Source of the DNA: Erpobdella octoculata
Lineage: Eukaryota; Annelida; Clitellata; Hirudinida; Erpobdellidae
Reading direction: 5' to 3'
NCBI GenBank assembly: GCA_963978895.1
Contig: OZ022245.1
Coordinates: 6,578,660-6,642,659, forward strand
Length of the DNA: 64,000 bases
Shown: positions 55,346 through 64,000 of the stretch, piece by piece
How the letters are laid out: the number at the start of each line of letters is the position of its first letter
Position numbering within the stretch: the stretch's first letter is position 1
Position numbers and translations under genes: made by a program
The notes under the pieces: generated by a model
Told to the model about the DNA's origin: nothing
Database searches by the model: none
Seen by the model: only the letters and a program-made list of their open reading frames with translations

Positions 55346-55734
55346 TCTTGCCTTTGAGCAAGACTTGTTTTGGAAAAGGCGTGTGCTAAATATCAAATTA
55401 CAAAAATCACGCTGGTCCAGAACCGTGCCCACCACTGCCTCAGCTTTCTCTGTGACCAGACTCTCAATAGCCTTGCCATCCAAACAGCACTCAGGCCAAT
55501 CACTATCACTACTTTACTAATTTGTTTGCTGTTCACTGGCAGCATCGCCATACCAGCCGCTGCTACCGTTTTCAGGACAAACCTGACCACCAAGAAATAA
55601 TTCTCCTCTCATCTTGTTCATAGTTGCTTTGTTCTCTGTTTCCATTATTTCTGTGCTGCTTCATGTAATTTTCTCGTCATTTCTCAAGTAACTGCCAAAC
55701 TATTTGAATTTAGATCCTACTTCTGACACAAATT

Positions 55735-55985
55735 GTTTGTAATGAAATTTTCACACAACTTTGAGACGGAGGTTTTGTGGAAAAAAATTGAGATCGGTCA
55801 CAAAATGAGTGGGAGCGGGAGAGCGAGAGGAAACGGGAACTGGAGAATGAGTGGGAACGGGAAGGGGATAGCAAGTGGGAAAGAAAAAACGAGAGCGCGA
55901 AAGCGCGAAAAAGAGCGGAAACGGGAGATCAAACGGGGATGGAAACGGGAGTAAGAGAGAAAAACGATAAAAAAACCTCTAAAAC
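55735..55985 (+). mobile_element. Helitron family 1 internal fragment
   Basis: GTAATGAAATTTTCACACAA and CGGTCACAAAATGAGTGGGA lead into GGGAACGGG-type sequence and AAAAAACCTCTAAAA. Both termini are lost. Confidence 0.6.
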
Positions 55986-56264
55986 AGCTGATTTGAGCAT
56001 GCTTTTATGTTGTACTATGCGTTGTACAAAATGATTCCAAAGAAAGTCAATAAACTCAACTACCTATCTTATTCTGCTAAAAACTGTTACGAAAATTCAC
56101 TTTTTAAATGATCAAATACTGAGCAACCGCTTATGTCAAAACTTATAAATCCGACACTATAATGAAAAATGTTTTCCTACCCACCCCGTTTTGGATCCCC
56201 TCCTTTTGCTAATCTTTTATCCGCCACTGCTTGAACCCTGTCAAAAACCAAAATCTGATTACAA

Positions 56265-56815
56265 GCATGGATGGATAGATGGATAGATGGATAGATGGAT
56301 AGATGGATAGATTGACTGACGGACGGACGGATGGACGGATGGGCGGATGGGTGGACGGGCGGACGGACGGATGGACGGACAAACGATGGACGGACGGACG
56401 GATGGACGGATGGACGGATAGACGGATAGACGGATGGACGGATAGACGGATGGACGGACGGACGGACGGACGGACGGACGGACGGACGGATGGACGGACG
56501 GACGGACGGATGGACGGATGGACGGATAGACGGACGGACGGACGGACGGACGGACGGATGGACGGATGGACGGATGGACGGATGGACGGACGGACGAACG
56601 GACGGACGGATGGACGGATGGACGGGCGGACGGACGGACGGACGGACGGATGGACGGATGGACGGATGGACGGACGGACGGACGGATGGACGGATGGACG
56701 GACGGACGGACGAACGGATGGACGGATGAACGGATAAACGGATGGACGGATGGACGGATGGACGGACGGACCGACGGATGGACGGATGGACGAATTGACG
56801 GACGGATAGACGGAT
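56265..56815. repeat. GGAC/GGAT tetranucleotide array, about 550 bp
   Basis: Mixed GGAC, GGAT and ATAG units. It yields spurious DGRTDGW and RPSVHPS ORFs on both strands. Confidence 0.97.
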
Positions 56816-56929
56816 GTATAAAAGAAGGATCGGATAGGTTGGTGAGTGGTAGAGATGAGTGGATGAATGAATCACTTGTAATGTTTATCTTTTCCATGCG
56901 AATCTCTCCCATGATAGCTTAATTGCTCT

Positions 56930-57725
56930 TCCCCAGAGACGGAATTCTTTCATGCTCTCTTGACCGCTGGTGGAGCGTCTGTTGGTATATGTTTGTGTGT
57001 CTGCCTGCTTGTCTGCTGATCTGTGTGAGTCTGCATTTGCACGAGTTTATAGATTTGTTGTAAGTGTCTTAGTGCATCATTCGCATATCGTGGCATGCCA
57101 CTGAGTTTGTGTATGTGTGTGCGTGTGTGAGCGTGTGTGTGTGTGTGAGCCGATTGCGTAAAGTTACCGAGAAGTTGTGACCGATGTTCAATCTTAAAGG
57201 TTGCAGCCGCTAAAACAAACTATACAACATTGTAAAGTACACATTCGCGTTGTACAACATAACCAATCGAATAACAATTGAAACTGATTTTAGTTTATTA
57301 AGAAAAAATCAACGCGTAGATTTCCACATAGAAAATCCTCACACAAGTCCCTCTTTTTTAGTTAAATTAAATTTTTTTTTCAGTTAAGGTAAGAGTTTTC
57401 AAGGCGTAAAAAATAGTTAGCTGAAAGAAACCGTGAAAGGAGTTCCAAAAAGGGTGTTTACTACTATTTACACGTAACGTGTATGTGAGTACAACACGAT
57501 GAGTGTCAGTTGTCTCATCTGAGTATGAGAGTTGTACTGCACATACTCGTGAGACATTCGTATGCACAGACATGACATAAGCGTGTGAGTTTTTGTTCAA
57601 CAGAGTAGGTAACCCTGCCAGTGGTGTATCTTGTCGAGAAACATCTTAGCGACTCCCATGTCGAACATTAACAGTTTCTTCTCAGTATTCTGAGGGACCC
57701 ATATCTGGTGTCCCCCTCGGTTAGT
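56930..57725. other. spacer with TG-rich tract, no gene supported
   Basis: A TG-rich stretch lies at 57,105-57,150. A 77-codon minus ORF (57,367-57,600) shows no family features. Confidence 0.45.
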
Positions 57726-57743
57726 TTTCTTGTATGCCTGCGC

Positions 57744-57893
<150 letters not shown>

Positions 57894-58368
57894 TATTTAT
57901 TTATTTATTTATTTATGTTGTTGCAAAATCGTCAAATCGTATTACAGGTCCAGAAGAATGGTTTTCTAGTTTATTGGATGATAGTAAATAAAGCTTGGTT
58001 AATGCTACTTATATCTTATAATCTAATCAATGTTAATAAAAATACTTGTCGGGATATCAATAGATGGGAAAAGTGAAATCAGTACAATAGATATAACACT
58101 ATCCCCTTCTTAATCCTGTTCGTCTCGAACAGCATAGTCGCTTTTGGGAAATGCGACTTGGCCACAAACACAAAATACCTTGATCTTTACTCGTGGCCTT
58201 GACCGCAATTCGCAAACAACATGGTCAAGTTTCTTGACCGTTTGACGCAGTTTCTTCCAGTCCTTCCTTGGCTCATCAACAGAGTCTTTCTTTGGCTCAT
58301 CGTCGCCATTTCTGCACGGTTCATCACAGCCTTTTTTGCATGCCTAGTCCTCAACATCTTTGCACGGT

Positions 58369-58806
58369 CTATTCATGAAAATATCTGAGATATCTTTCCA
58401 TCGAATATTCCATGGCTGGTCTTTTTTTCCTCCACTCCTCCAGATCTTTCTCAAGAAACTCTTCAAAAGGTTTTTCGAAAACACGTTCCATAAATCCGAT
58501 AAATCCCTTCATCATACTGCTATTTGATTTTAAAATGACTCTTAGTCTATCTGATCTAGAATCCTCTGTGGATTCATCTGATTCAGAATCCTCGGTACCG
58601 TTCTCTGTTCTTGGCTCATCTTTTCCAGAGTGTTTGCTTGCTGCATTGCTATTGTTGTTTTGGAGAAGTTCATCGCCGTCATGTTTGTTTTCTTCCAAGC
58701 TACAAACGAACGTTTTCTTTTCACATTCTAACTCGGCTCTTTCATCGGTGTCAACTTTCGTATCGTCCAGCGGATCTTTCTTCAAATCATCGCCATCGTC
58801 TCTCAA
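58369..58806 (-). CDS. acidic/charged protein of unknown family
   Basis: 145 residues. The N-terminal part is acidic (NGTEDSESDESTEDSRSDR). The C-terminal part is likely helical: MKGFIGFMERVFEKPFEEFL then EKDLEEWRKKRPAMEYSMER. I recognise no family. Downstream on the same strand (58,106-58,340) another stretch, RKDWKKLRQTVKKLDHVVCE, looks coding and may be a second exon. It sits head to head with the decayed paralogue of the 41.8-kb gene. Confidence 0.4.
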   Translation of the reverse strand: MRDDGDDLKKDPLDDTKVDTDERAELECEKKTFVCSLEENKHDGDELLQNNNSNAASKHSGKDEPRTENGTEDSESDESTEDSRSDRLRVILKSNSSMMKGFIGFMERVFEKPFEEFLEKDLEEWRKKRPAMEYSMERYLRYFHE

Positions 58807-58828
58807 ATCAGTGTCTTCTTTTTTGTCA

Positions 58829-59157
58829 AGTTAGCTTCGACGTATTTCAACGAGAAACGCCACAAAGAAACATATCGTGTGGTAAAAAACAAATCGGACA
58901 AGGAAAAATTTTTAGAGAAAAAATCTGAGAGTTCTACAATTAAAGAGATGATGATAAAAATGATTTTTTCACGTTTGTATACAATGGCGAAGGAAAAGGC
59001 TACTCCATTGTTCATAATTCACCTGAAAAGAAACTGGAGTCATTGAAAGACAAGAATAAGAAAGATAAAAAACTGTTGGCCAAAAACACTGGCCATAAAA
59101 AACCGTCATATTGCGCCAGTGCTTTTCGGTTTAATAACGCATGTAGAAGGAAATAGT
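58829..59157 (+). pseudogene. decayed C-terminal copy of the Lys/Glu-rich gene at 41.8 kb
   Basis: KETYRVVKNKSDKEKFLEKK matches KETYRKVKNKS of the 301-residue protein, and after frameshifts KLLAKNTGHKKPSYCASAF and NNACRRK match its C-terminus. Several frame changes make it a pseudogene. Confidence 0.75.
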
Positions 59158-59188
59158 TTAATGAAACAATTTTTTTTCTCATAATAAA

Positions 59189-59217
59189 CTAGCTCCAAAG
59201 CCTGTCGGACGACAGGC
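59189..59217 (-). mobile_element. Helitron-like 3' terminus, third type
   Basis: On the minus strand GCCTGTCGTCCGACAGGC forms an 8-bp-stem hairpin, followed by TTTGGAG, CTAG and T. This is the Helitron terminal layout but a different sequence from families 1 and 2. Its 5' end was not found. Confidence 0.55.
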
Positions 59218-59274
59218 CTAAAAAAAAACAAAAAAATGTTTAACTGTAAAAAATAGTTTTATTATCAACTACAA

Positions 59275-59647
59275 AATAACAATCTCAATCTCGGTTGCTT
59301 TCCCGCTCTCGCTTGCTTTCCCTTTCTTGACTGTTTTTTCGCTCTCACTTGTTTTTACGTTTTCGTTTGCTTTCCGTTCCCGTTTCCGCTCATTTATGTA
59401 TATGTATGCAAACGGGAACGGAAAAGCAACTGAGAGCGAAAGAGCGAGCGGGAAAGGGAAAGCAACCGGGAACGGGAAAGCAAGCAAAAGCGGGAAAGCG
59501 ACCAAGATCAAAAGAGCAAGGGGGAAAGAGAAAGTGACCGGGAGCGGGAAAGCTACGCGAAAGCAAGCGGGGAAGGAAACGGGAGCAAAAGAGACAAACA
59601 TTAGAAAAACCTCTAAAAACCCCGAGCAATGCCGGGTACCCCGCTAG
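59275..59647 (+). mobile_element. Helitron family 1, 3' part
   Basis: GGGAACGGG-type interior then AAACCTCTAAAAACCCCGAG, CAATGCCGGGTACCCCGCTAG and T. A CT-rich inverted stretch (59,280-59,390) precedes it, as in the foldback copies. Confidence 0.65.
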
Positions 59648-59649
59648 TA

Positions 59650-59770
59650 TATATATATATAAAAATGACCCTTTCTGTATGTTACTCGTGCATTGCTACA
59701 CCATTCATCCGATCGTAATGAAATTTTCACACAACCTTGAGAGTCGATGGGGGAAGGATTTAGTAAAAAA
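59650..59770 (+). mobile_element. Helitron family 1, 5' part
   Basis: TATATATATAAAAATGACCC then CATTGCTACACCATTCATCC and GAAATTTTCACACAACC. It abuts the 3' part of another copy. Confidence 0.6.
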
Positions 59771-59789
59771 ATTTTTTATGTATATATAT

Positions 59790-60690
59790 AAACTTTTGTC
59801 TGGCATTTCCAAATGTTATGCATTTCAGTGAGAAAGTGTTTTTTTACCGTTTTTAAAAACTGAATCGATTTATTGTCGTCACCACAATGTGAGCAGGTGA
59901 ACACAAAATGTCTGGCAGTGTGACAAGTCTACAAATTCTTTATTTACTACCTTTTCTACCATCTTTTTCTTCTCTAGAAGAAGCTGTTGATTATATCATT
60001 ATGTTTTATGGTTGTGCAAAAAAAATTTTTTTTGATGAACAACAAACTAAACTTGAGATAATTTGTTGCTCTTTTTTGTAAAGAAAGTTAAAACGTTATA
60101 TGCTGTTCTTAAATCATGTGCAAAAGAATTAAAAAAACACGTTTCAATTCAATGTCATTGTTATTGATGTCATTCAGCATTTCTTGTACAGTAGCACAAT
60201 GAGTGCAGCTTTTTTGTGAACTTTTCGAGATTTTCATTCCATAAGAAAGAAAATAATAAATTTGAGATGTCTTTAACTTTATAGAAACCTTCTTATACTG
60301 ATGTCAAACAGACAGCCGCGAATCCAGGAATTTCGTAGGGGGGGCAATATTTTTTTTAGTTTTAAAAATTGTGATTACAGTAAGTCATTTTGATTTTTTT
60401 ATTCAGTAAACCAAACGGACAGAATGAAAAATAAACTTTTTATTTACTCTTTTTCTTTCTCGCTCACTTTCTCTCTGTATTTTTTTCTCTGGATCAATAT
60501 CAACACCAGGCACGTCTTTTTTCCATCGTGCTGCGGAGTTAGATCATCAGACAATTATCCCAACCTGTTGTAAGATTTTTCTTCTCTGATACGACGTTTT
60601 TTCTGACAGATGAAAATAAATAAAATAATGTAGTAGTATGAATTTGTGGCTTAAGAGTTTCTTAAGGGGCTGTCAAAAGCTTATAAAGAG
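59790..60690. other. AT-rich spacer, no gene seen
   Basis: A CAGCCGCGAATCCAGG sequence near 60,311 resembles a hAT terminus but has no partner. Confidence 0.45.
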
Positions 60691-60745
60691 GGGATGCTGG
60701 ATGCCCTGGTTTACCTGCCGGTGAGCAAATTAGCTAGTGGGAGGC

Positions 60746-60762
60746 TAACCCTAACCCTAACC
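60746..60762. repeat. interstitial telomeric repeat (TAACCC)n
   Basis: TAACCCTAACCCTAACC, 6 bp before the TIR of the MITE at 60,769. Confidence 0.9.
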
Positions 60763-60768
60763 TTTTTT

Positions 60769-61123
60769 ACCAATGCTTTTATTAACTCGTCGTCTCTGTT
60801 TCTCTGTCCGTCTGTTTGTTTCTCTGTCTGTCTGTTTGTTTCTCTGTCTGTTTCAAATCTTGCAATCAATTTTTGAGTCACTTCCTGATTATAGATTTTT
60901 TTCAAATTTTGCATACATGCTCAAAATAGAAGACAATGCAATATTCAATTATTAGTTTTACAATAAGTCAATTAATTTAGTTAATTTTAATTAATTTATA
61001 TATATTTATGTATATGTGTACGTGTGTGTGTTTATTATATTTTTTTATCTAGGAATTTATGTATATGTGTTTGCAAAAAATTGATCGCAAAATTTGTGTT
61101 TTAATTACATATAAAAGCATTGG
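60769..61123 (+). mobile_element. ACCAATGC-TIR MITE, complete
   Basis: ACCAATGCTTTTAT at the left is mirrored by ATAAAAGCATTGG at the right. The interior is like 37,880-38,197, with an extra TG-rich insertion near 61,020. Confidence 0.78.
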
Positions 61124-61216
61124 GTTTTAAAAATTCGTTTTTAATTTACTTGTTTCTTTACGGCTGCACGTCGAGAAAACAAAAAAAAACTTTGAACACT
61201 TGGAACATCCTACTGC

Positions 61217-61233
61217 TAACCCTAACCCTAACC
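61217..61233. repeat. interstitial telomeric repeat (TAACCC)n, second block
   Basis: TAACCCTAACCCTAACC, 5 bp before the ACAAACTTTTATTT TIR at 61,239. Confidence 0.9.
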
Positions 61234-61238
61234 TTTTA

Positions 61239-61283
61239 ACAAACTTTTATTTAGGTTACAATCTGTGTGTGTGTGGTGTGTGT

Positions 61284-61343
<60 letters not shown>

Positions 61344-61490
61344 TGTGTGTGTGTGTGTGTGTGTGTGGCTTTCTCTGTACACAAATCTTGAAAGTAAAAT
61401 TTAATCAGCTTTTTAACTAGCCAGGAAGCTGAAACTTTTAGCATATCTTTATATTGGATGACAATACATGATTCAATTAAAAAAATGTGA
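61239..61490 (+). mobile_element. ACAAACTTTTATTT MITE, right end missing
   Basis: Starts with the TIR, has an expanded (GT)n (61,265-61,368), then GGCTTTCTCTGTACACAAAT and ATTGGATGACAATACATGAT. Similarity stops near 61,490. Confidence 0.7.
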
Positions 61491-61623
61491 ACTCTAACTC
61501 TACCCCGGGAGTACGTCAGGGCGAGAAATGTCCGGGGAGAAAATGTCCGTTTCCCATTAATTCTATAATTTTGGGCAGCAAGAATTTTTCATGACTAAAG
61601 CCCAGTAAAAAATAGAAGTTACG

Positions 61624-61731
61624 GTGGAGTGGAGCGATGATAAAGTACTTGAATTCAACAGGCTTTTTGAAGAAAATCCGTGTGTTTATGACATAAAAAG
61701 TTCATCGCATCATTACTTCATGCCAAATTAG
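61624..61731 (+). pseudogene. MADF-domain fragment
   Basis: VEWSDDKVLEFNRLFEENPC then VYDIKSSSHHYF followed by a stop. W-x-D/E at the start and NPCVYD fit the first half of a MADF DNA-binding domain, which is common in transposon-related and regulatory proteins of invertebrates. No second half is in frame. Confidence 0.5.
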
Positions 61732-62216
61732 ACAGTCGCATAGATGAAACCAATGATTTCTAGGATTGGGATTCCAGATGCTATATCTAGGATTCCATGA
61801 TGAAACTCAGCATTATGAGCGGACTAAATGGGCGTTACGAAAAAGTTTATTGGAGGAGAAATACTGAAGCCACAATAAAAATGATTACATAAAAATACTC
61901 GTACGATGTTTTCTCAGCCAAGAAAGTCTATTTAAACAAGTTCAGACAGTTCGTTTTTCTTAAAAGTCTATTTAAACTAGTTATATACACCACACATTGT
62001 TCTATTACTTTTTTTACAAGTTTTTTGATGTAAAAAAATTACAAGATAGACACAAAACTTTTCAAGTTACACAATTTCTTGTAAACCCTTTAATGCGCTA
62101 TCTAAACCATAACCGAGCAATTTTGTAGCTCACAACTTGCTAGGCGGTCGTCTGCAGTGAGTTTTTTTACGTGCGACTGCATAGCGTAACTCAGTTGTTT
62201 ACAAAAACAACCGGCA

Positions 62217-62475
62217 ATGATCTGATCAACTGGACTGCATATTATGCATATGATTTGATCAACTGGACTGCATAATATGCGTATGATTTGATCAACTGAA
62301 CTGCATAATGTGCGAATGATTTGATCAACTGAACTGCATAATATGCGAATGATTTAATCAACTGGACTGCATATTATGCGTATGATTTGATCATGGATAT
62401 CTTGATATAACAAGATATCCATGGATTTGATCAACTGGACTGCATAATATGCGTATAATTTGATCAGCTGGACTG
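62217..62475. repeat. 33-bp tandem repeat, about seven copies, with embedded hairpin
   Basis: Unit GATTTGATCAACTGGACTGC plus ATAATATGCGTAT. Anchors lie at 62,224, 62,257, 62,290, 62,323 and 62,356. A 12-bp-stem hairpin (ATGGATATCTTG, loop ATATAA) at 62,393-62,422 interrupts the array. Confidence 0.9.
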
Positions 62476-62529
62476 TAGTGCATATGCATGTAATGCGTAG
62501 GCTGCATATGCGTACAACGCTCGTTTAAT

Positions 62530-62940
62530 AACAATGCAATACAATTTTTATTTATTAAAAGGTGGTCTATTGTCGTATCTCCATAGAAATTCAGTCAAAT
62601 CATTTTTTATTGTAGTATTTCTTGTGCTCGTTGTTGCTCTGTTATTGTGCTTATTGTGTTGTTAGTAGAGCCAATTATTATTATTGAATTCATCATATAG
62701 TACGGGACATTGAATATGTTGGCTAATTAATATGGACCAGTTTGTCACCTCTGGTCAAGACGTTGAAGGTTTGAAGCAAGCAAACGATCACATAAGCATG
62801 CCGCATATTATGTGTCATATGTCACCGGTACTCAAACAGTCCATTATATGAAAATATTTCACATATTAAAGAAAGAAAGATGTGAAACAATAAATAAAAA
62901 GAATTGAAGGTTAAAATAAAACAAGTAAAAAATGAGTTTT
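62530..62940. other. spacer, no feature seen
   Basis: AT-rich sequence without a supported ORF or repeat. Confidence 0.5.
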
Positions 62941-62949
62941 TTAAAACAA

Positions 62950-63172
62950 ACTTTAATTTCAAATACACTCAGTTTAGAAATACGAAAGATGTTCAAATTA
63001 AGTTTTTCATTTTTTTAATTGAATCATGTATTGTCATCCAATATAAACCTATGCTGAAAGTTTCAGCTTCCTAGCTAGTCAAAAAGCTGGTTAAATTTTA
63101 CTTGCAAGATTTGTGTACAGAGAAAGACAAACACACACACAAACAGAGATTGTAACCTAAATAAAAGTTTGT
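62950..63172 (-). mobile_element. ACAAACTTTTATTT MITE, minus strand
   Basis: On the minus strand it begins ACAAACTTTTATTTAGG and ends near TGAAATTAAAGTTTGTTTT. The interior has TTTCTCTGTACACAAATC and ATTGGATGACAATACATGAT. Confidence 0.7.
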
Positions 63173-63199
63173 AATAAAAAACACTCAATAAAATATATT

Positions 63200-64000
63200 T
63201 ACTATGCATGTGTGTGTGTACACGCATACTTACGTACATACATACATACAAACAAACAAACACCTATAGGAGCGAATCTGCATAAAATTGAAGGGGTAGA
63301 TGGCGCTAACGAGGAGAAGTGTGAAGATGGCCGAAAGCAAGAATCTGCCAATAAATGTTTCAGCGCTTCTTTCCATCGATGTCCGAGTGTGCAGTCGTGC
63401 GTGATTTTGTATCAGTCCGTGTGATTGTCTTTGCGTCTGTCTGTGACGGTGTTGCCGAGAAGGTGCGTGTTGTAGCAAGTGTACGAAGTTTTATGCGTAC
63501 ATAATATATAGAGATCGAGTGAACAATGTGGAATGGAAAAACGTGGTAGTACTAGGGCAGATGAGTTAAGCAGGTTTTGCGTGTACGATTGCGACAGAGG
63601 TGGGAGTGTACAAGTGCATCAATGTGTTTGTGTGTGTGTATGTATGTGTGTGTGTGCTCGATAGTCATTGTTTATGTGGACGCGTGAGTCGTTGATAAAC
63701 AAATTGTAACATGACTGGCCACGTCACATTGCGAACAACCCCCCCCCCCATCTCTCCCCCCTGTCGCATACACTCAAATGAGATAAACACCGATGGATGC
63801 CAAATTTTTGTAGATATAACATTCGGAAATGTTACTAGAGATTAGAAATTCATATCTGCTTCCAGTCAATCCTGTCGTAGATGTACGTCGTATAATACAG
63901 ATCACAATGTACATCATATAATACAGTTCACATTATTTTTGGCAGTTGTCTGTTGTAAGTCTGTAAGTTCAAATTCTCGTGCAAACATCAGCAAAAAGGG
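63200..64000. other. right edge, no gene supported
   Basis: Short CATA and TG tracts (63,235-63,260; 63,622-63,655). The stretch 63,270-63,480 is less AT-rich and could hold an exon, but I could not support one. Confidence 0.4.

Noticed and set aside
55077..55600. ORFs overlapping the SINE at 55.2 kb
   Set aside because: They run through the tRNA-like SINE and its tail and show no protein family.
56190..56235. Possible hAT right end (GGATCCCC then ATCCGCCACTG)
   Set aside because: No left partner with a matching duplication of CTTGAACC was found.
56177..56922. RPSVHPS and DGRTDGW ORFs on both strands
   Set aside because: Products of the GGAC/GGAT array.
60300..60360. Possible hAT element starting CAGCCGCGAATCCAGG
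   Set aside because: No matching right terminus or target duplication was found.

Overview
This window is nuclear DNA from an invertebrate animal. It is AT-rich, has spliced genes with GT-AG introns, and is dominated by transposable elements and microsatellites. Two interstitial blocks of TAACCC units suggest TTAGGG-type telomeres, which argues against most insects and nematodes. I cannot name the species.

Host genes. The left 16 kb holds the 3' half of a DOCK-family Rac/Rap guanine nucleotide exchange factor gene on the + strand. At least 15 exons are readable, covering the DHR-2 domain and a Ser/Pro-rich tail with a Crk-type PxLPxK motif. A ZYG11/ZER1-like single-exon gene lies antisense in its second visible intron. 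Three more copies of that family follow: one intact (34.9-36.5 kb), one truncated (40.6-41.0 kb) and one interrupted by Helitrons (43.2-48.0 kb). Positions 1-3,700 reappear inverted at 43.1-49.8 kb. That inverted segmental duplication carries two DOCK exons plus the ZYG11-like gene, with about 39 kb between the arms.

Central nest (20.5-33.5 kb). A large tetranucleotide microsatellite was invaded by a Helitron (20,481-33,459). The Helitron was invaded by a P-like element with a THAP-domain transposase (about 21,285-33,202). That element was cut in its THAP exon by a 9,867-bp DNA transposon (22,873-32,739). The innermost element has 262-bp terminal inverted repeats and a perfect 8-bp target duplication GTTTATTT. 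It carries 22 copies of a 194-bp satellite, an ORF joining a possible transposase C-terminus to a Ulp1 cysteine protease and a PHD finger, a 117-bp repeat array, and an SGNH-hydrolase ORF. I consider it the most novel object here.

Other mobile DNA. Several hAT-type elements have exact or near-exact 8-bp target duplications (4.3, 8.4, 16.4, 16.7 and 36.8 kb). Two Helitron families are present, and two insertions are proven by paralogous empty sites. Penelope-like fragments include one with a complete hammerhead-ribozyme core. There are also tRNA-derived SINEs, two small TIR families, LINE and MADF remnants, and long AT, GTAT, GGAC and GGGAAC arrays.

The region right of 50 kb is almost entirely repeats, with one unrecognised acidic ORF and the fragment of a Lys/Glu-rich family. 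Microsatellite ORFs were not annotated as genes.
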